A stretch of DNA of 64,000 bases from Diphasiastrum complanatum (GCA_029204225.1 CM055095.1:74701501-74765500), one strand, 5' to 3'; counted from the first letter of the stretch, positions 44,199 to 56,861 are shown. Translations and numbers: made by a program. The notes: generated by a model not told the origin, from the letters alone.

Positions 44199-45179
44199 GT
44201 TGGAGGGTTTGTGGATCTTGAGGCAATCCTAACCTTAGTAAATAGTGAGAGGGATTTGGCACCCTGTGTGTGTAAGTCCAACCCGATGATCACATAGTTA
44301 TTTGATTAGTCACAAGTCAATAAAAGGACTTTAGGCCTTTTTGCGGGACTTTTAATGTCACAGGGCCTAAATGTCAAGTTAGTGAATAAAGTTGGGTCTC
44401 CCACCAAAATTGGCTCAAATTCAAACTCAAATTCGTTCCCTCCAATTATTGAATGGGTTCCCACTCTTTTTTAAGTTTGAATAGTTAGGGAGGTAGAAAT
44501 GGGCCAATAGGATTTTGAGGCCAAGGCCCTCATTGGTTCTCTTATGGAATGGATTTGTGAATGTCCTTGCTCTCTATCTCTTTTCCTCTGTCTCTCATAC
44601 TTTTGTTGTGTTGCTAATTATTGGATCTGAATGTTATTGGGAATTATCTTTATTATACTTTTTGTGAGAGAGAAAGGGAGAGAGAGAAAGAGTAAGCTAT
44701 CTTCATTGTAGATCGTAGGATTAATGGAGTAGTGTTAATGCTTAGGGTTAATGGATGTTAGAGTTAGATGTGAATCTTCCATTCATGCTGAAATCTGAGA
44801 TATGCTATCACTCTCATGGGAACGAACCTACACGTGACAACTAACTTCATCTCCTTGATGCTAGATTGCTTGGATCTTGGGTTGAGGATAGGCTAGGAAA
44901 GAAACCCACTACAAACGGCTGTCCACACAGTGAATTATGAAGCCACCACCGATGATTCTCCAAAACCACCAAAACTGCAAGTTTTTCTGAAGTTCTTTCT
45001 AGAATTCCCTTACGATCGTTCTAATCTTGCCTGAAGCTCCAAGCGAAGGAACTTTGTTGTCTCCTACCATCCGGACTGCCAACACCCCGTATGTCCTCTC
45101 TCCTGAGACACTTCTCATGCCATTTTTCTTGGTGAAAGATGTCGATGATGGTTCCACCGAATCGTGCATACCTGCAACA
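44199..45179 (+). repeat. 3' LTR of the Gypsy element
   Basis: About 981 bp from TGTTGGAGGG to CCTGCAACA (matching TGTTG/CAACA ends). The pair LTR is not seen, so the end is inferred from the terminal inverted bases. Confidence 0.55.
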
Positions 45180-45559
45180 CCCTACCGCTCACCAAGTTAA
45201 AATTCTGATATAATCTAGAGCAATATGCAGATCACATCAATCAATCACCATAACCACTCCTCACAAGCTCTCAAAGATGGCACAACAAAAGTTAATAAAT
45301 TACAAAGAAACATTGTACATATAGGAAAAGTCCCAAGTTGCATGGGCTGAACAGATGTCATTAAAATGATCTACCATCTGTCAAAACAAGCCCAATATGG
45401 CCTAAATAACTGACAAACCCAAGACACGTGCTCGAGTATAGCATAACAAAACCAAAATCCATTGTATAGACTAAATTCTCACCAAAGTGGCTACTCGGCT
45501 AACCCAAGTAGCCGACTATGGGACAAAGACCCGACTGATATATCGATGGCGGGTCAAGT

Positions 45560-45811
45560 CTCGATAACAACCAAATACAATAAACTAACTAATAGTACAT
45601 TTATTACAATATCACATTTGAAGATTACACAATTGAACCAGAACATTATTTTATGTTTTGGTTAATGTTTGATCAAGATCTATTAGAGTTTGCATCTCAT
45701 TCTTAGAGTACATGCTGATTTTTCTACATTGGCAAGATTGTTGAGTTGTTGTCTTCCTAATCCAAGATCATTTTATGGATTTAGATCTTCATTGATCTAA
45801 AATCTTTCACA
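45560..45811 (+). repeat. LTR 3' part of remnant K
   Basis: Homologous to the LTR of element C in opposite orientation; the 5' portion is too diverged to place. Confidence 0.65.
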
Positions 45812-45823
45812 TGGGATCAGATC
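45812..45823 (+). promoter_or_regulatory. Altered primer binding site of K
   Basis: TGGGATCAGATC, two mismatches to TGGTATCAGAGC, directly after the LTR end. Confidence 0.7.
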
Positions 45824-46409
45824 TTGTGTTTCAGGTTATGAAGGAAGAATTCACATCTATCAATGATTTGAAGAAGATATCAATGCTAGAGCATGCTAGA
45901 TTGGAATACTACACCAATATCGAGTTTCTTGCATATGTAGATTGGATCTTTTGTAGATCAAAACTCTATTTAGGATTATATTCTTGATCAATTCTGATTT
46001 CACACATTACTTACTGGAAATGGCCAATTTTTAGATCATTGGAAAAGCTTAAGTGGTGGCTACAAGACTGCATATCAAGTTGTAGGCAATTGCATGTAGA
46101 TTTGAAATAATCATCTTTTTGTGATTTTGTCAAAACCCTAATTTTGATTGGATCTCTAGATTGTGAGGTTATCGAACTTCATTTGAGTGTGTTTCAATCT
46201 TAGGAAGTGGAAAGAGTCATTAGAGTGAGGATAGATCATAGGTTGATCAATATTTCACTATTCTATGTGTTGATTTGCTTGGTATAAGTGCTATAAGAGA
46301 ATTGAGAAGTTTCATATATTTGTGATTTCCTTTTGAAAACATTTGTTGTTGTTCAAAGGGTACTTTGTGCATTGAAACAGGTTGAAAGAGAGGATCAGGT
46401 CATTGCTAC

Positions 46410-46508
46410 ATGGCTACATCAAGTGGAGTCATGTTGGAAGCCAATGATAGGCTTACCTCAAGTAACTATTTATTATGGAAAGTGAGGATGGAATCACTTC
46501 TTGAGATG
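46410..46508 (+). pseudogene. Gag N-terminus of remnant K
   Basis: From ATG 46410: MATSSGVMLEANDRLTSSNY and KVRMESLLEMT, very close to D1 gag at 15994. The 5' leader (from about 46320) also matches that of D1. Confidence 0.85.
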
Positions 46509-47248
46509 ACAAATACTTTTTGACTATTTTATAATAGATGGTCTATTTTTCCATAAGGAACAAGTATGTGTGTTTGACAAGGAGGACATCAAGGTCCAAA
46601 TCCTACAACCATGTCATGAAAACCCATTTGCGGTTCACCCTAGCATACAAATGACACTTGAACTTGTTAAATAGAAATTTTATTGGCCAAAAAAAAAAAA
46701 TTTCATATGTTTAAAAGTGTGAGCAATTAGTAAAAATACTCACAATTTTGGGTCTTTTACATCCCTTGGAAATTCCTACCAAGAAATGAGAAAGTATTTC
46801 AAATGGATTTTATGACGAGACTCCTTAAAACTGAGAAGATCATGATGCTATTTGGGTAGTAGTTTGTAGACTAACCAAAATGGAAAACTTTGTCCCAACC
46901 ATAACCTTATCAAGGCTTTTGGACTTGCCCAACTTTTCGTTGAGAAGTTGTTTACATTGTATGGGTTGCCAAATGGTATTATTAGTGATGGAGACTCTAA
47001 ATTCACTAGCAAATGTTGGTAGTCAATCTTTGAAAAACTTAAAGCTACTCCTAGTCTAAGTTTTTGACATCACCTGGGTTGAACTAATCAGTCAAAGTGT
47101 GGATGATATGCTTGGAGCATAGGTATCTCCTAAACCATTTGATTAGAAAAAGTATCTCCCAATGGTTGACTTTGCGCACATTAGTGTGAAACATTCTCCC
47201 TCAAGATTCAATCATTCTAGTTTATGGATGGCTTTCAAACTATGGTTT
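46509..47248 (+). pseudogene. Ty3/Gypsy integrase relic
   Basis: FIIDGLFFHKEQVCV, VQILQPCHENPFAVHPSIQM (part of the zinc-binding HHCC region), LFVEKLFTLYGLPNGIISDG and DSKFTSKCW are typical of Gypsy integrase (second catalytic aspartate in SDGD). Numerous stops and frameshifts. It ends where a GC-rich insertion begins. Confidence 0.78.
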
Positions 47249-47258
47249 CTTAATAACT
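47249..47258. repeat. 10-bp target duplication, left copy
   Basis: CTTAATAACT, repeated exactly at 47655-47664 across the GC-rich insert. Confidence 0.75.
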
Positions 47259-47654
47259 CCTTGAGCTAAAATATGCACAGGGGGCACGTATGGGCTATAC
47301 GCCTCCCCTGGCCCAGCTGCATGTTCTGGCACCCTAGGCCACTGGTGCCCCCTCTCGAGCACTGGTCCCGGTTCATGAAACTTGGGTCCCGGAGCGCTAC
47401 GTGGCAATTTTCTCCTTAAACTCCCTCATTGCTCTCATGTGTGGGTGCCCGAGAGCAGGTGGGCGCCAGCCAGAGACATGTGGGAGGTGGCATCGGGCAG
47501 GACGACATCGGGCAGGTGGGCATCGCTGCCCTGGACAACTTGCCCAACATGGGTGGGCGCAGGCGCTGTGGTGCCCGTGACGCGAGGGCTAGGGAAATTT
47601 TTTTTCTCTACGTACTGCACAGGCATAAATCATGTGCGCATTTCAGCCTAGGGC
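47259..47654. mobile_element. Small GC-rich Mutator-like element
   Basis: About 396 bp, much richer in GC than anything nearby. The ends form imperfect terminal inverted repeats: CCTTGAGCTAAAATATGCAC at the left and, reversed, CCCTAGGCTGAAATGCGCAC at the right (about 15 of 22 positions by eye). The 10-bp CTTAATAACT flanks fit the 9-11 bp duplications of Mutator-like transposons. No transposase. The frames inside appear to be by-products of base composition. Confidence 0.62.
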
Positions 47655-47664
47655 CTTAATAACT
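47655..47664. repeat. 10-bp target duplication, right copy
   Basis: CTTAATAACT, as at 47249-47258. Confidence 0.75.
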
Positions 47665-49060
47665 AGTATGTTGAAATGGAAAATCAACTGATGAAGACAC
47701 TTGGTAGAGAAAAGACTTGCCTACCTTGCTCCCTTTGGGTTTTGACAATATGCAAGCATATTCTTTGCAAATTTTGCAAGTTTTTACATGATTTTTTATG
47801 AGCAAGAATTGTGGTTTGATACATACTTAATTTGACTATCCATAAAATTTAAAATAGGTCCATCACAAGATATTTTGTTACTCTTTAAATATAGGTTAAA
47901 TTTTGATAATGAGAAAACGTTCATGAAGTTGTAAAAGGTAGCACACCAGCGTGCTAGCTTACGAAAAAATTTAAAAATACCATTTTTATTAAAACTTCAC
48001 GATTTTTTAGTACATTAAAAATGGCTTCCATAATAGTAGCATAATGTTGTGTGAATCTCCTACGATGTCCATTCATCCATATTCACCGATGTCTAAGTCG
48101 TCATATAGGTCATGTTTGCCTACATAATCTAAAATAGCTTCAATGATTGGGTATGAAAGGGATCCTTAGTTATAAAGAGATCTAATTTTTGAGAACTCAG
48201 ACAAACACGTCGCACAGTTGTTATGGGACTACACTCAATGTAAAAAATCCAACTTCTTATGAATTTTCTATCTCACCTTTTACGTTTGTAGCAGAGTAAG
48301 AGTCATTTTATATTGCATTGCCCACAATGGTTTTTCATCGACATACATATCAATGATGTGCATCCTCATTTTAATTGAATTGATTTCATTGTGTGTTTCC
48401 AAACTTAGCATGGTCATTGATTCATAGGTGTAAGTACACAAGCGCTCCTCTGTTGGCATTTATGGAGCTATATGAGCACCCTCAATCACCTCATCAGGGC
48501 TTTTTGCTTCAACCTTTACTTATGATCTTCCTTAGGCGGTTCTAGTTTTGATGCAAATTCTACAATGTCCACACTACTAGTATGGCATCACTTTTTGTTG
48601 TTCGAGTGGTGTAGGTCTTAGATGATGAGCATACATAAGGAATCCAAGTGATTGACTTTGACAAGAGAAATGGTGCAAACAATGTCATAACCCAAACCAA
48701 CATAGATAGTAGATACCTCTTTTGCTCCTAAATTCAACAAGAATGTGAGAAAGATCCCTCAAGATGTCCTCCTTTCCAAGCAAGGGAGGGTAGGGTGGTG
48801 GGGGCCTAAAAGGCATGGCATGGGGCCCCCCTTGACTCTTTTAGTCTTGGCTCGAGGTGCTTGGGCTTCAACTCAACACTCTGGACGTGGAAAAAGAGGC
48901 GCATGCACGTCAACCAGTCACACTCCCCTTCATTTCTAGACGACTAGTAATACAAAGGACTTTTATTGCCGCGTGAAGGATAGAAGGGCCCCGCGAGGGG
49001 GCTTAGTCGCACGGCATGCTCTAGGCCCGCCCAGTCGGATGCTTGCCACGCGTTCAAAAT
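47665..49060. other. Intergenic stretch upstream of the U-box gene
   Basis: No recognised gene. It becomes GC-rich at 48760-49060 (GGGGGCCTAAAAGG, GGGCCCCGCGAGGGGGC), approaching the promoter candidate. Confidence 0.5.
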
Positions 49061-49062
49061 GA

Positions 49063-49080
49063 CACGTGGTGCTATTTATA
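49063..49080 (+). promoter_or_regulatory. Promoter candidate of the U-box gene (G-box and TATA-like box)
   Basis: CACGTG at 49063-49068 (G-box, bound by plant bZIP/bHLH factors) is followed by TATTTATA at 49073-49080. A pyrimidine/purine leader-like region starts about 100 bp downstream. Placement upstream of the first leader exon is inferred. Confidence 0.4.
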
Positions 49081-49109
49081 CCGTTGATTTTTTAAAACGT
49101 GGCAAAATC

Positions 49110-50285
49110 TAGATGCTTGTATAATTAACTAACGGTAGCGCAGTTAATCGTAGCGTGCCATCAAGATCGAGGATTGGCCTCGAATCCATGGAGGAGGAGC
49201 TTTTCTTCTTCAAGATCCAGCAGCAGCCGTGATTCTCCTGCTCTGCTCTGCTCTCTTATCATACATATTCTTAAGGTCATTGCGTTTGTGGATCGTGTTT
49301 TCTGGAGGATCGATGGTGGATCAATTGGTATTTAGATCTGCTAGTATTGATTGTGTGTCTTGCAGATCGGGAATTCCTGCTGCCTGTTTCTGGAGCGGCT
49401 TTAATTGATGGATGAATGAGTTGGTTTTGCTCGACAATGGATGGCGCTGGTGCAAGAGCTGTGCTGACCTGACCCTGCTTTTGGAGGTGATTTTTTTCTT
49501 GCGATCTGTGGATTTAGGGAGCTTGACTGTTGAGTTTGACCTGGGATTGTATTGTTGTTGAGTTTCTTGTTCGTGGTTTTCTTTCCGGTTCAGATAAGTT
49601 GGTCAGGGAAAGCAGATAAGGGAAAGTAAATCAGCGAAAGCGGATAAGGGGGATTGCGTTTTGGTTAATCTATATGAAGCTTTTGATATTAGTTGTGAAA
49701 GATGTGGTCGGCTTATTTGGTGAAAATGCGCGGTATGATGGAATGAGGTGAAATTGTTGCTGATAAGAACGTAGCTGTAACATTCGCACTTGGTGTGACT
49801 TATATGTTCGAAATCATCAAATAAGAAGTGAAATGAATGGAGAGGTAGGCAGGCCGCTTGGCTAATCCGGATACGGAACGTCTCTAGGTATGCTTTGACT
49901 GGAACTCTATTGTCTGCTTCTAACAGCAAATTTGGACAAACTTGCCTGAAATGCTTAACCGTCTTATTAGCTTGCTTACAATCAAACCAAGATAGAGTCA
50001 ACCTGCAAGTTTAGATATGATACTTGTTGTGGAATTACTGTTCACATTTGATATAACTTAAGATTCAACTGGCAAATCCAGCAGAAAACCTTTCACTATA
50101 TAATAGGTCAATTTGTTCTTAAGCTCAGCATACAACAGTTTGGTTGAATTATTCCTCTGTTGCAGCCTGTAAGATAGAGTAGCTATTGGAACTAGTACTG
50201 GCTTTTGAATCACGTGTATGAGAAAAGCACTATTTTTCTTGGATTGATTTGACTATTTTACAGGCTTACAGAGCACGCAGACAAG
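49110..50285 (+). other. 5' untranslated leader with probable intron
   Basis: A leader exon probably ends at TTTGGAG|GTGATT (donor GT at 49487). Acceptors that could precede the coding exon are TTGCAG at 50165 and TTTTACAG at 50263. A 14-codon upstream frame, MEEELFFFKIQQQP, lies at 49188-49232. The minus-strand frame at 49603-50001 is inside this intron and is not taken as a gene. Confidence 0.45.
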
Positions 50286-53200
50286 ATGGTTGTTCTAGAA
50301 TTGATTCCCATCGGCACTCTACTAGCTATTTTGACAACTCAGGTGCTGGAGACGGCACTTGCAGCGCAGGACGTGCTTATCGAAAAGGAAAGTTTCAAGA
50401 AGATTTCCAAGTATCTCCAGGAAATAGAGCCTATTCTAAGAGAACTCCAAAGGCGCAAGGTTAGAGACACGAGTGCAGTCAGGCAGGCTTTAGAGATTAT
50501 TCAAGAAGATTTGAGAAGAGCTCACGAGCTTGTGGAAACATGCACAAGGAAACCTCGCTTCTTTCTGCTTGTCAACTGTCGCACCATAGTGAGAGATGCA
50601 CAGGAGGTGACAAGAAGTTTAGGGAAATCTTTAGAGATTCTTTCTCTGGCAGCTATTGAAGTGTCTGTGGATGTTCGAGACAATGTGAACAAGCTGAAGG
50701 AACAGATGCTCAGCGCAGAATTCCAGGCCTCTGCTTCAAAGATCCAGGTACTGAACAAGCTAGAGTTTGGTCTTCGGGAGAACAAAACCGATCAAGGTTT
50801 TGCGAATGACCTTGTCGTTGAGATTGCAAGGGCTGTAGGAGTGCCTGTTGAACCTTCAGAAATCAGTAAAGAGCTTGCCAGTTTTAAAAGAGAGAAAGAA
50901 CTTCTAGCAGAGAAGAAGGAGAGAGAAGAAGAAGTATTTATGGAGCAAGTCATCGCCCTACTCTCTCGAGCTGATGCTGCTTACACGTCGGATGTCGCCA
51001 GAGAGACGTACAAAGAGAGAGTCAGCAGTCTAACAAGTAGCCTTTCTCATGACAAGCCAATAGAACCGTTGCACACCTTCATCTGTCCCCTGAAGCAAGA
51101 CGTGATGCTTGATCCTGTAACTGTTGCCACTGGCAAAACGTACGAGAGAGAAGAAATAGAGCGCTGGTTTAAGGACGGCCATAGAAGGGATCCAGTCACC
51201 AACATTGAGCTGTCAGATTTCACATTGAGGTCAAATAACTCTCTCAGAAGATCAATTCAGGAGTGGACGGAACTAAACTATTGCATCAAAATACGTAGAG
51301 CAAGTCGTTTGCTGCACTCAGAAGCTGAGATGGATAAGATACAGGCTTTGAATGACCTCTGTGAACTTTGTCAGGAATCTGAAACAAACAAGAGCTGGAT
51401 TGCAGAAGAAGGGTTGTTTGCTGACCTTGTGGAGGCACTGAAAACTCACAGCATCGAACTGAAGACAACGAGTTTGGCAACACTTTTCATGCTTGTCAAG
51501 GGTGATAATCACAACAAAGTAGGTCATTATGTCATGCTTTCAGTCTATTAAACTTTGTCGTGCAATGTGTTGTTTGGTTCCATCCCTCGTGTTCTTGTAT
51601 ATGAATTAAACATTATGTGGATTGGTTTTATAGTTCTACAGTTTGTGCTGTCTGGGAATAATGAATTGGGACTCCATAAAACACAGACTTCATATTTTTT
51701 ACAAAAATGGAACTATTCTTTAATGAATTTTGACTTCTTATGACTTTTCATGTTTTGGTTTAGCCTAGGTTCGTTTTTGACATCTATCATGGGGTTTTTT
51801 AAAATTTTGTGGATCAGCTCTTTGACTATTATACTTTTTGTTGGCCGATCCTCGGATCTACAAGTTGACCGTCTATTTTTGTACGATGACCAGGAAGAAG
51901 TGGCTGAGGTTGGTGGAGTTGAACAGGTTGTGCGCTGCTTGTCAAGGGAGATTCGTGTATCCAAGCCAGCGGTGGCACTGCTGTGGGAGATGCTTCAAAG
52001 TAACAATACGTTCAACAAGCTCGTCTATACAAAAATTTGTCAAGAAAAGAGTGCTATTCTGTTGCTAGTGACTCTCCTGAGTAGTGAAGATGTGGAAGCT
52101 GTCCTGGCAGCAGAGCATATTCTTCAAGCTCTTTGTGATAAAGATGAAAATGTAGTTCAAATGGCAGCAGTGAACTGGAATATGCCTTTAATCAACCGTC
52201 TTTGTGAAGGTATGAATTTTGCCCTGCTATCTCCCCAACAGTAGAATGAGGTTGAAGATCTGAAATACCTAAAACTTGGCATCGAACTCAATTGTTTATT
52301 ACCATTCCTTAGATTGCCATTTTTGTAGCGTCAAATCATCTCACTTCTTTGTGCTAGTTGGTTGAAGCTTTCAATCAAGGTGCACACTGCAATGTTGTGA
52401 GGACTCATCATAATAAAAAATATTTCAAAACATGAAATAGATAGAATATTACACACTATGTGACTTTTTCCTTGTTAAATTTATCAATATAGCAAAGTCA
52501 GGCAAATAAATTTTTATATAATTACTATTAATTTTTCTGACTAAAAATAAAATTATAGCCAAAAATTGCAAAATAGCACAAATAAAAACTCTACCAGTGA
52601 TCGTATTCCATACTATGATTATTGATATTTTGTTTCAACTTCTATGTATGGGATTTAATGATCATATGACTTGAAGCTTTTAGCAATATTTCTTATGAAG
52701 TCGACATGCTGTTCTGGTCATGTGAGACGAGTCTAATATGATGTATCTATTATGGTAACATTGCAACTTCTACGAGAATATGATTGTGTGTTGCTGGTCC
52801 AAATAAGGGTACACCATTGGATATTAGATTGTTTTGAGAGCTATTACATGCTTAAAATGAACTAAACCAAGGGTGTTGCTATTGTTTAAGATATAACTTC
52901 TTCACTGAGATACGGTGTCTCATCAGTAATCCTTTTTATGCCAGATCTTCAAGTCTCTTTATGATATCAGTTAGTGTGTATCTCTCATTTGCAGGACCTT
53001 GTCTCAAATCTTAATTTTGGTGCACTACCCTAGTACTCTTACGATTGTACTTGGCCGATCTCCCTAAGGTGCCCGCACGACATCCGGCGACACTAACACC
53101 CATTTATAGAGTCACAACCAACGCACCCTTATGCACCAAAGCCATTGACACCAATTGGCCTAATCAAGCCTCCTACAATAACAGGCATTCCACACCATCA

Positions 53201-56200
53201 GCCATTGCACTCAGCTCTCATGGACAACTCATCTCCATGGTTAGAGATACATCTTGCCTCTCGCATGCTCATACCATCCACCCACTCCCTGGGTGGAGTG
53301 AATGAATGATACAAGGTTCTCCCACCTCTATATATATAATGCAAGTGGGTCCCACCATACGCATGGTTCACCAGCAATGAGGCCTTATGGCCTGTTTATA
53401 TTGTATGAGGCCCCAAAAGTTAAGACTAGGTCGGTACTTATAAAACTGGGTCCAGATATTGTCCAAACACTTAATAATGTCTCTGATTAGTGTAACTAAG
53501 AAATGGGAAAGGCCCAACTCCCAAGGAACAAAGTTGTATGTTCTGGTAACCCGTAGTAACAAACAATAGCATGGGCCCAACTATGTGCCAATTATATACC
53601 TGTCACGTCTTATAGTTTATTGCCTGGAGATTATTTTAGTTCGGCATAGATCAGATGTACGTTGAAGTTTGGATTTCATTCAGGTGTTATATTATTAGTT
53701 TATCTTATCTTATTGTTCTATGTTCACGTGATGAGCACAATTACATTTTCCTTGAGTTCTATCAAAGTTCATGTAAGTTTTTAATCATAACTTGCTGTCC
53801 TAACCCCCTTGGGTATCAATATTTGTATAAGGATGATAATTATTGTATCCCTTTTTCACCTTCTATTGAATCTTTTTTAGTTGTTTTATGTAGGAAGGTT
53901 GTTCTTCTCGACATGTTCAGTTTAGTTTCCTTTTTACTATTGGATGCCCCTTTATGTTGTCGATTGGAGTCAAACTCCTAACTTTAAGGAGAGGAAAGGA
54001 TCTCTTCGCCAACACACCAATCTATCTATAAATTACGTGTCACATATCTCTTGTTTGTTGTCTTTTCCATTCGATCCGTAAAGGAAATGCTTGTGGATAG
54101 CTAACGTATCATGTGCTGTGGAGATTGCACTGCATCATGATTGTGGTGTACTCCTTGTTGATCCAGCACAGTGTTCGTTAAGGTCTTTCATACATATATT
54201 ATTGTTTTGACTTAGATCCTTTGACTTTTTGAGTTGCTCGTATATTGTTTCTAAGCTTTACCTTATGACATCACTGACTTCTCTATATAAATTTGTGAAA
54301 TTGGATATATTCTGATTTCACAAATAGATTCTCCTTTTTAGCACACTGTTGCATTCTCGAATTTGGAATGTCAATCAAATAAGCTATGTACTTTCATTGC
54401 CAGGCTTAAAGTGGGGACTATGTACACAAGAAAGGTAGGTGACGGAAATAAACAATTTTCTGCGGTTAACTGCAACCAGTCATTAGAAACACTACTGAGG
54501 GATATTTTATGTCTCTTCTTAAGGTTGTTCTTGATCTAGAAAAGATTGTTATATCATTTGTCAGAAATGATAAGCAACGAGGATAAATTCTAACTAGAAG
54601 ATTCTGCTGTTAATGGTAGTTGCTTTAGTATATTAGTTACAGAGATCAAAATAGTGTATTTGGGTAAAAGGGCAATGACCCTCCTTCATTCAAATGGTGT
54701 TCCAAATCTTTGATTGAAATGTCTTTTAAGATCCAGTTAGATTGTTTGACTAGATCTGTTGGTTCTTCTTCCCTGAAGAGCATAGCACAAGGTCTAACTA
54801 AACAAGAGTAATGGACTGAAGGGAATTGACATCAGACTTCAGCTGTCCAGGTCTCGTTACATGTTTTTATAGAAGTTACAAGTGATGTTAATGATGTCAG
54901 TAGAGATGCCATAGCAAGGAGCATGTAGTTTAAATGTCGATGTTTTAGCTCGGTGGATGTCATGTAACTGAACATTTATTTGGTTATTTCAAACGGTCTC
55001 TTACTTGACATTAATTTTCAAAAAATTAGTGAGCAACATTTTCAGTATATAACATACTGCTCTCCTTAAGCTACCAAATTTGTATGGTGATGGAGGAAGT
55101 ATTAGAGATGTAAGCAATTGGCAGGAAAATACATCTAATGTAGCCCATCTGGCATTGTTTCTATTGTTGTCTGATTACAAAAGATGTTGTCAAGTTAGCC
55201 AACGGTGCATACAGTTACATTAAGGTTTTAACTTATGAAGAAGGAAGCCAAGTGAAGGATTGGTAACATTCGGTTAGTCCAGGTGTGAAAAGTAATTCGT
55301 TTCTCTAGTGTCATAAAAGTATGGTTTAATGGTGATTGTACCATATATGAGAGCTTTTTGTTTACATTGGTTAATACGAGAAATTCTACTTACAGGGTCA
55401 GACAGCTCCAAATTGATTATGGCTCAGGCTCTTTCAAAATTGGAATTGACAGAGCAAAGCAAGCATTCTCTTGGAGATGGAGGAGTGATCCCTCCTCTTG
55501 TCAATATGGTAATTTCAGGAAATCTTGAAGACAGGGCTGCAGCACTGGGGGCACTACAAAATTTGTCTTCCCTCAGCTCAAACCAGAAACATATTGCAAC
55601 AGCTGGAGGCATTGATGCTGTGATAGACTGTTTGACTTCTGATACATCCCCTTCTAAGATAAGAGATTCTGCAGCGATCATTGTAAGAAATTTAATGACA
55701 GGTGATAACGTGCAGTTTTTCATCGACAACACATTTGGGTCAGGGAAGATTGTTCAGAATCTTATTTCGTTGCAGCTAAATTCTTCACATTCTTCGGTTT
55801 TGAGGAGCAATATCATGCAGGCTTTGCTGGGATTGGCATCTCCCTCTGCTGCCGGTGAAGTTAGAACGCTTATGAGGTCTGAAGAAGTGATTGAGGTTCT
55901 ATTGTCTTTGCTGGAAGAGTCTGAGATGGAGGTTCGAGACTGTGTAATCAAATTACTGTCCTGCTTGTCAGAAGAAAGCGGGGCTGAAGTTGCAAAAGCT
56001 GTACTTAAAAAGCAGATGGTAAAAACTTTGGTGTGGATGTTGGGTGATAATGTAAGGGAGGAAGTACGAGTGGCCGTAGCAGGTTTGCTTGGGAGCTTTC
56101 CTGTTGAAGATAGGAATTTGACTAAAGCGTTGACTGATGCTGATGCGATTCCAGCTCTTGTAAGTATGTTACAGGGGACTAGTTCGAGGACTCGAGAAAG

Positions 56201-56861
56201 TTCCATCAGTGCATTAACAAGATTCACAGACCCATCAGATCGTCAAATTCAGCAGTTTTTAGCTGATCTAGATGTTCATAAACTGCTGGTTAATGCTCTA
56301 AATTTTGGCACAAAGCTTGCAAAAGTTAGGGCAGCTCTTGCTCTTGCCAATTTTTCAAAAAGCACTCCCGGGCTGAGTGAGGCTCGAGTTTCTCATTACT
56401 GCTCATGTTTTAAAGCTTCTCCTCCACCGTTATGCAGAGTGCATCTAGGAATCTGCAGTGTAAAGACAACTTTCTGTATTGTAGTGGCTGGGGCTGCCCC
56501 AGGTTTAGTTGCCCTCCTGAAAGAGCCCGACAGTAAGGCTGCTGAAGCTGGTCTTGATGCACTATACACGCTAGTTGCTGAAGATGACATTCGTGATAAA
56601 GGAGTTCGGTACTTGCACGATTTAAAAGCAATTGACCAGGTTTTACAGCTGCTTATACATGGTAGTGTAGAGTCAAAAGAGAAAGCTGTTAAGTTCTTAG
56701 CAACAATATTTGCAGCCAAGGGGATGAAAGAACATTATGCTTCAAAGGCAAAGATTCCTCTTGTAGGGCTAGCTGCAGCCAATAATCAATCATTGAAGAA
56801 AAAAGCTGCAAAGGTTCTAGCTCAACTGGAAATGATACAGGAATCATCTAGCTATTTCTGA
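50286..56861 (+). CDS. U-box and ARM-repeat E3 ubiquitin ligase (PUB42/43/44-like)
   Basis: Three coding exons: 50286-51518, 51894-52209 and 55396-56861, giving 1004 residues with all junctions GT-AG and in frame. Residues 1-255 are a helical N-terminal region (leucine-rich, with coiled-coil-like charged helices). The U-box lies at about 261-335: TFICPLKQDVMLDPVTVATG, then TYEREEIERWFKDGHRRDPV and LRSNNSLRRSIQEW. It is a RING-like fold without zinc ligands that binds an E2. The rest, from about 345, is a run of ARM repeats for substrate binding (GGVIPPLVNMVISGNLEDRA, AGGIDAVIDCL, AGAAPGLVALLKEPDSKA). The likely role is ubiquitin transfer in the cytosol or at the membrane; the related SAUL1/PUB44 acts in senescence and immunity. 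The start has a good context (AAGATGG). No lesion was seen. Confidence 0.92.
51519..51893 (+). other. Intron 1 of the U-box gene
   Basis: 375 bp, AAA|GTAGGT donor and GACCAG|GAAG acceptor, phase 0. Splicing removes the stop that follows LSVY in the unspliced frame and joins DNHNK to EEVAEVGG. Confidence 0.87.
52210..55395 (+). other. Intron 2 of the U-box gene
   Basis: About 3.2 kb, GAAG|GTATGA donor and CTTACAG|GGTCAG acceptor, phase 1. The joined codon gives RLCEGSDSSKLIMAQAL. No coding features inside. A less AT-rich block at 53040-53600 looks like inserted sequence. Confidence 0.85.

Larger units (their letters stand above)
41020..45179 (+). mobile_element. Decayed Ty3/Gypsy element, Tat-like
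   Basis: Gag zinc knuckles, an aspartic protease, an RT N-terminus and a 3' LTR occur in order on the plus strand. RT breaks off early, and no RNase H or integrase follows before the polypurine tract. No 5' LTR is visible. Many stops are present. Confidence 0.8.
45180..46508 (+). mobile_element. Copia remnant K: LTR end, primer site, leader, gag start
   Basis: The 3' part of an LTR (about 45560-45811) resembles the reverse complement of the LTR of C: shared GTTTGATCAAG, CTGATTTTTCTACATTGG, and ending AAATCTTTCACA. A changed primer site, a leader and 33 codons of gag follow. It is cut at 46508, where Gypsy integrase sequence begins. The left boundary is unclear. Confidence 0.7.

Noticed and set aside
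47382..47659. Two plus-strand frames in the GC-rich block
   Set aside because: GC richness removes stops by chance; the block is better explained as a Mutator-like insert.
49603..50001. 132-codon minus-strand frame upstream of the U-box gene
   Set aside because: Lies in a probable leader intron and shows no recognisable domain.
56366..56490. Possible intron within the last exon of the U-box gene
   Set aside because: The frame stays open, and blocks such as CRVHLGICSVKTTFCIV fit the cysteine-containing insert known in related U-box/ARM proteins, so it is read as coding.
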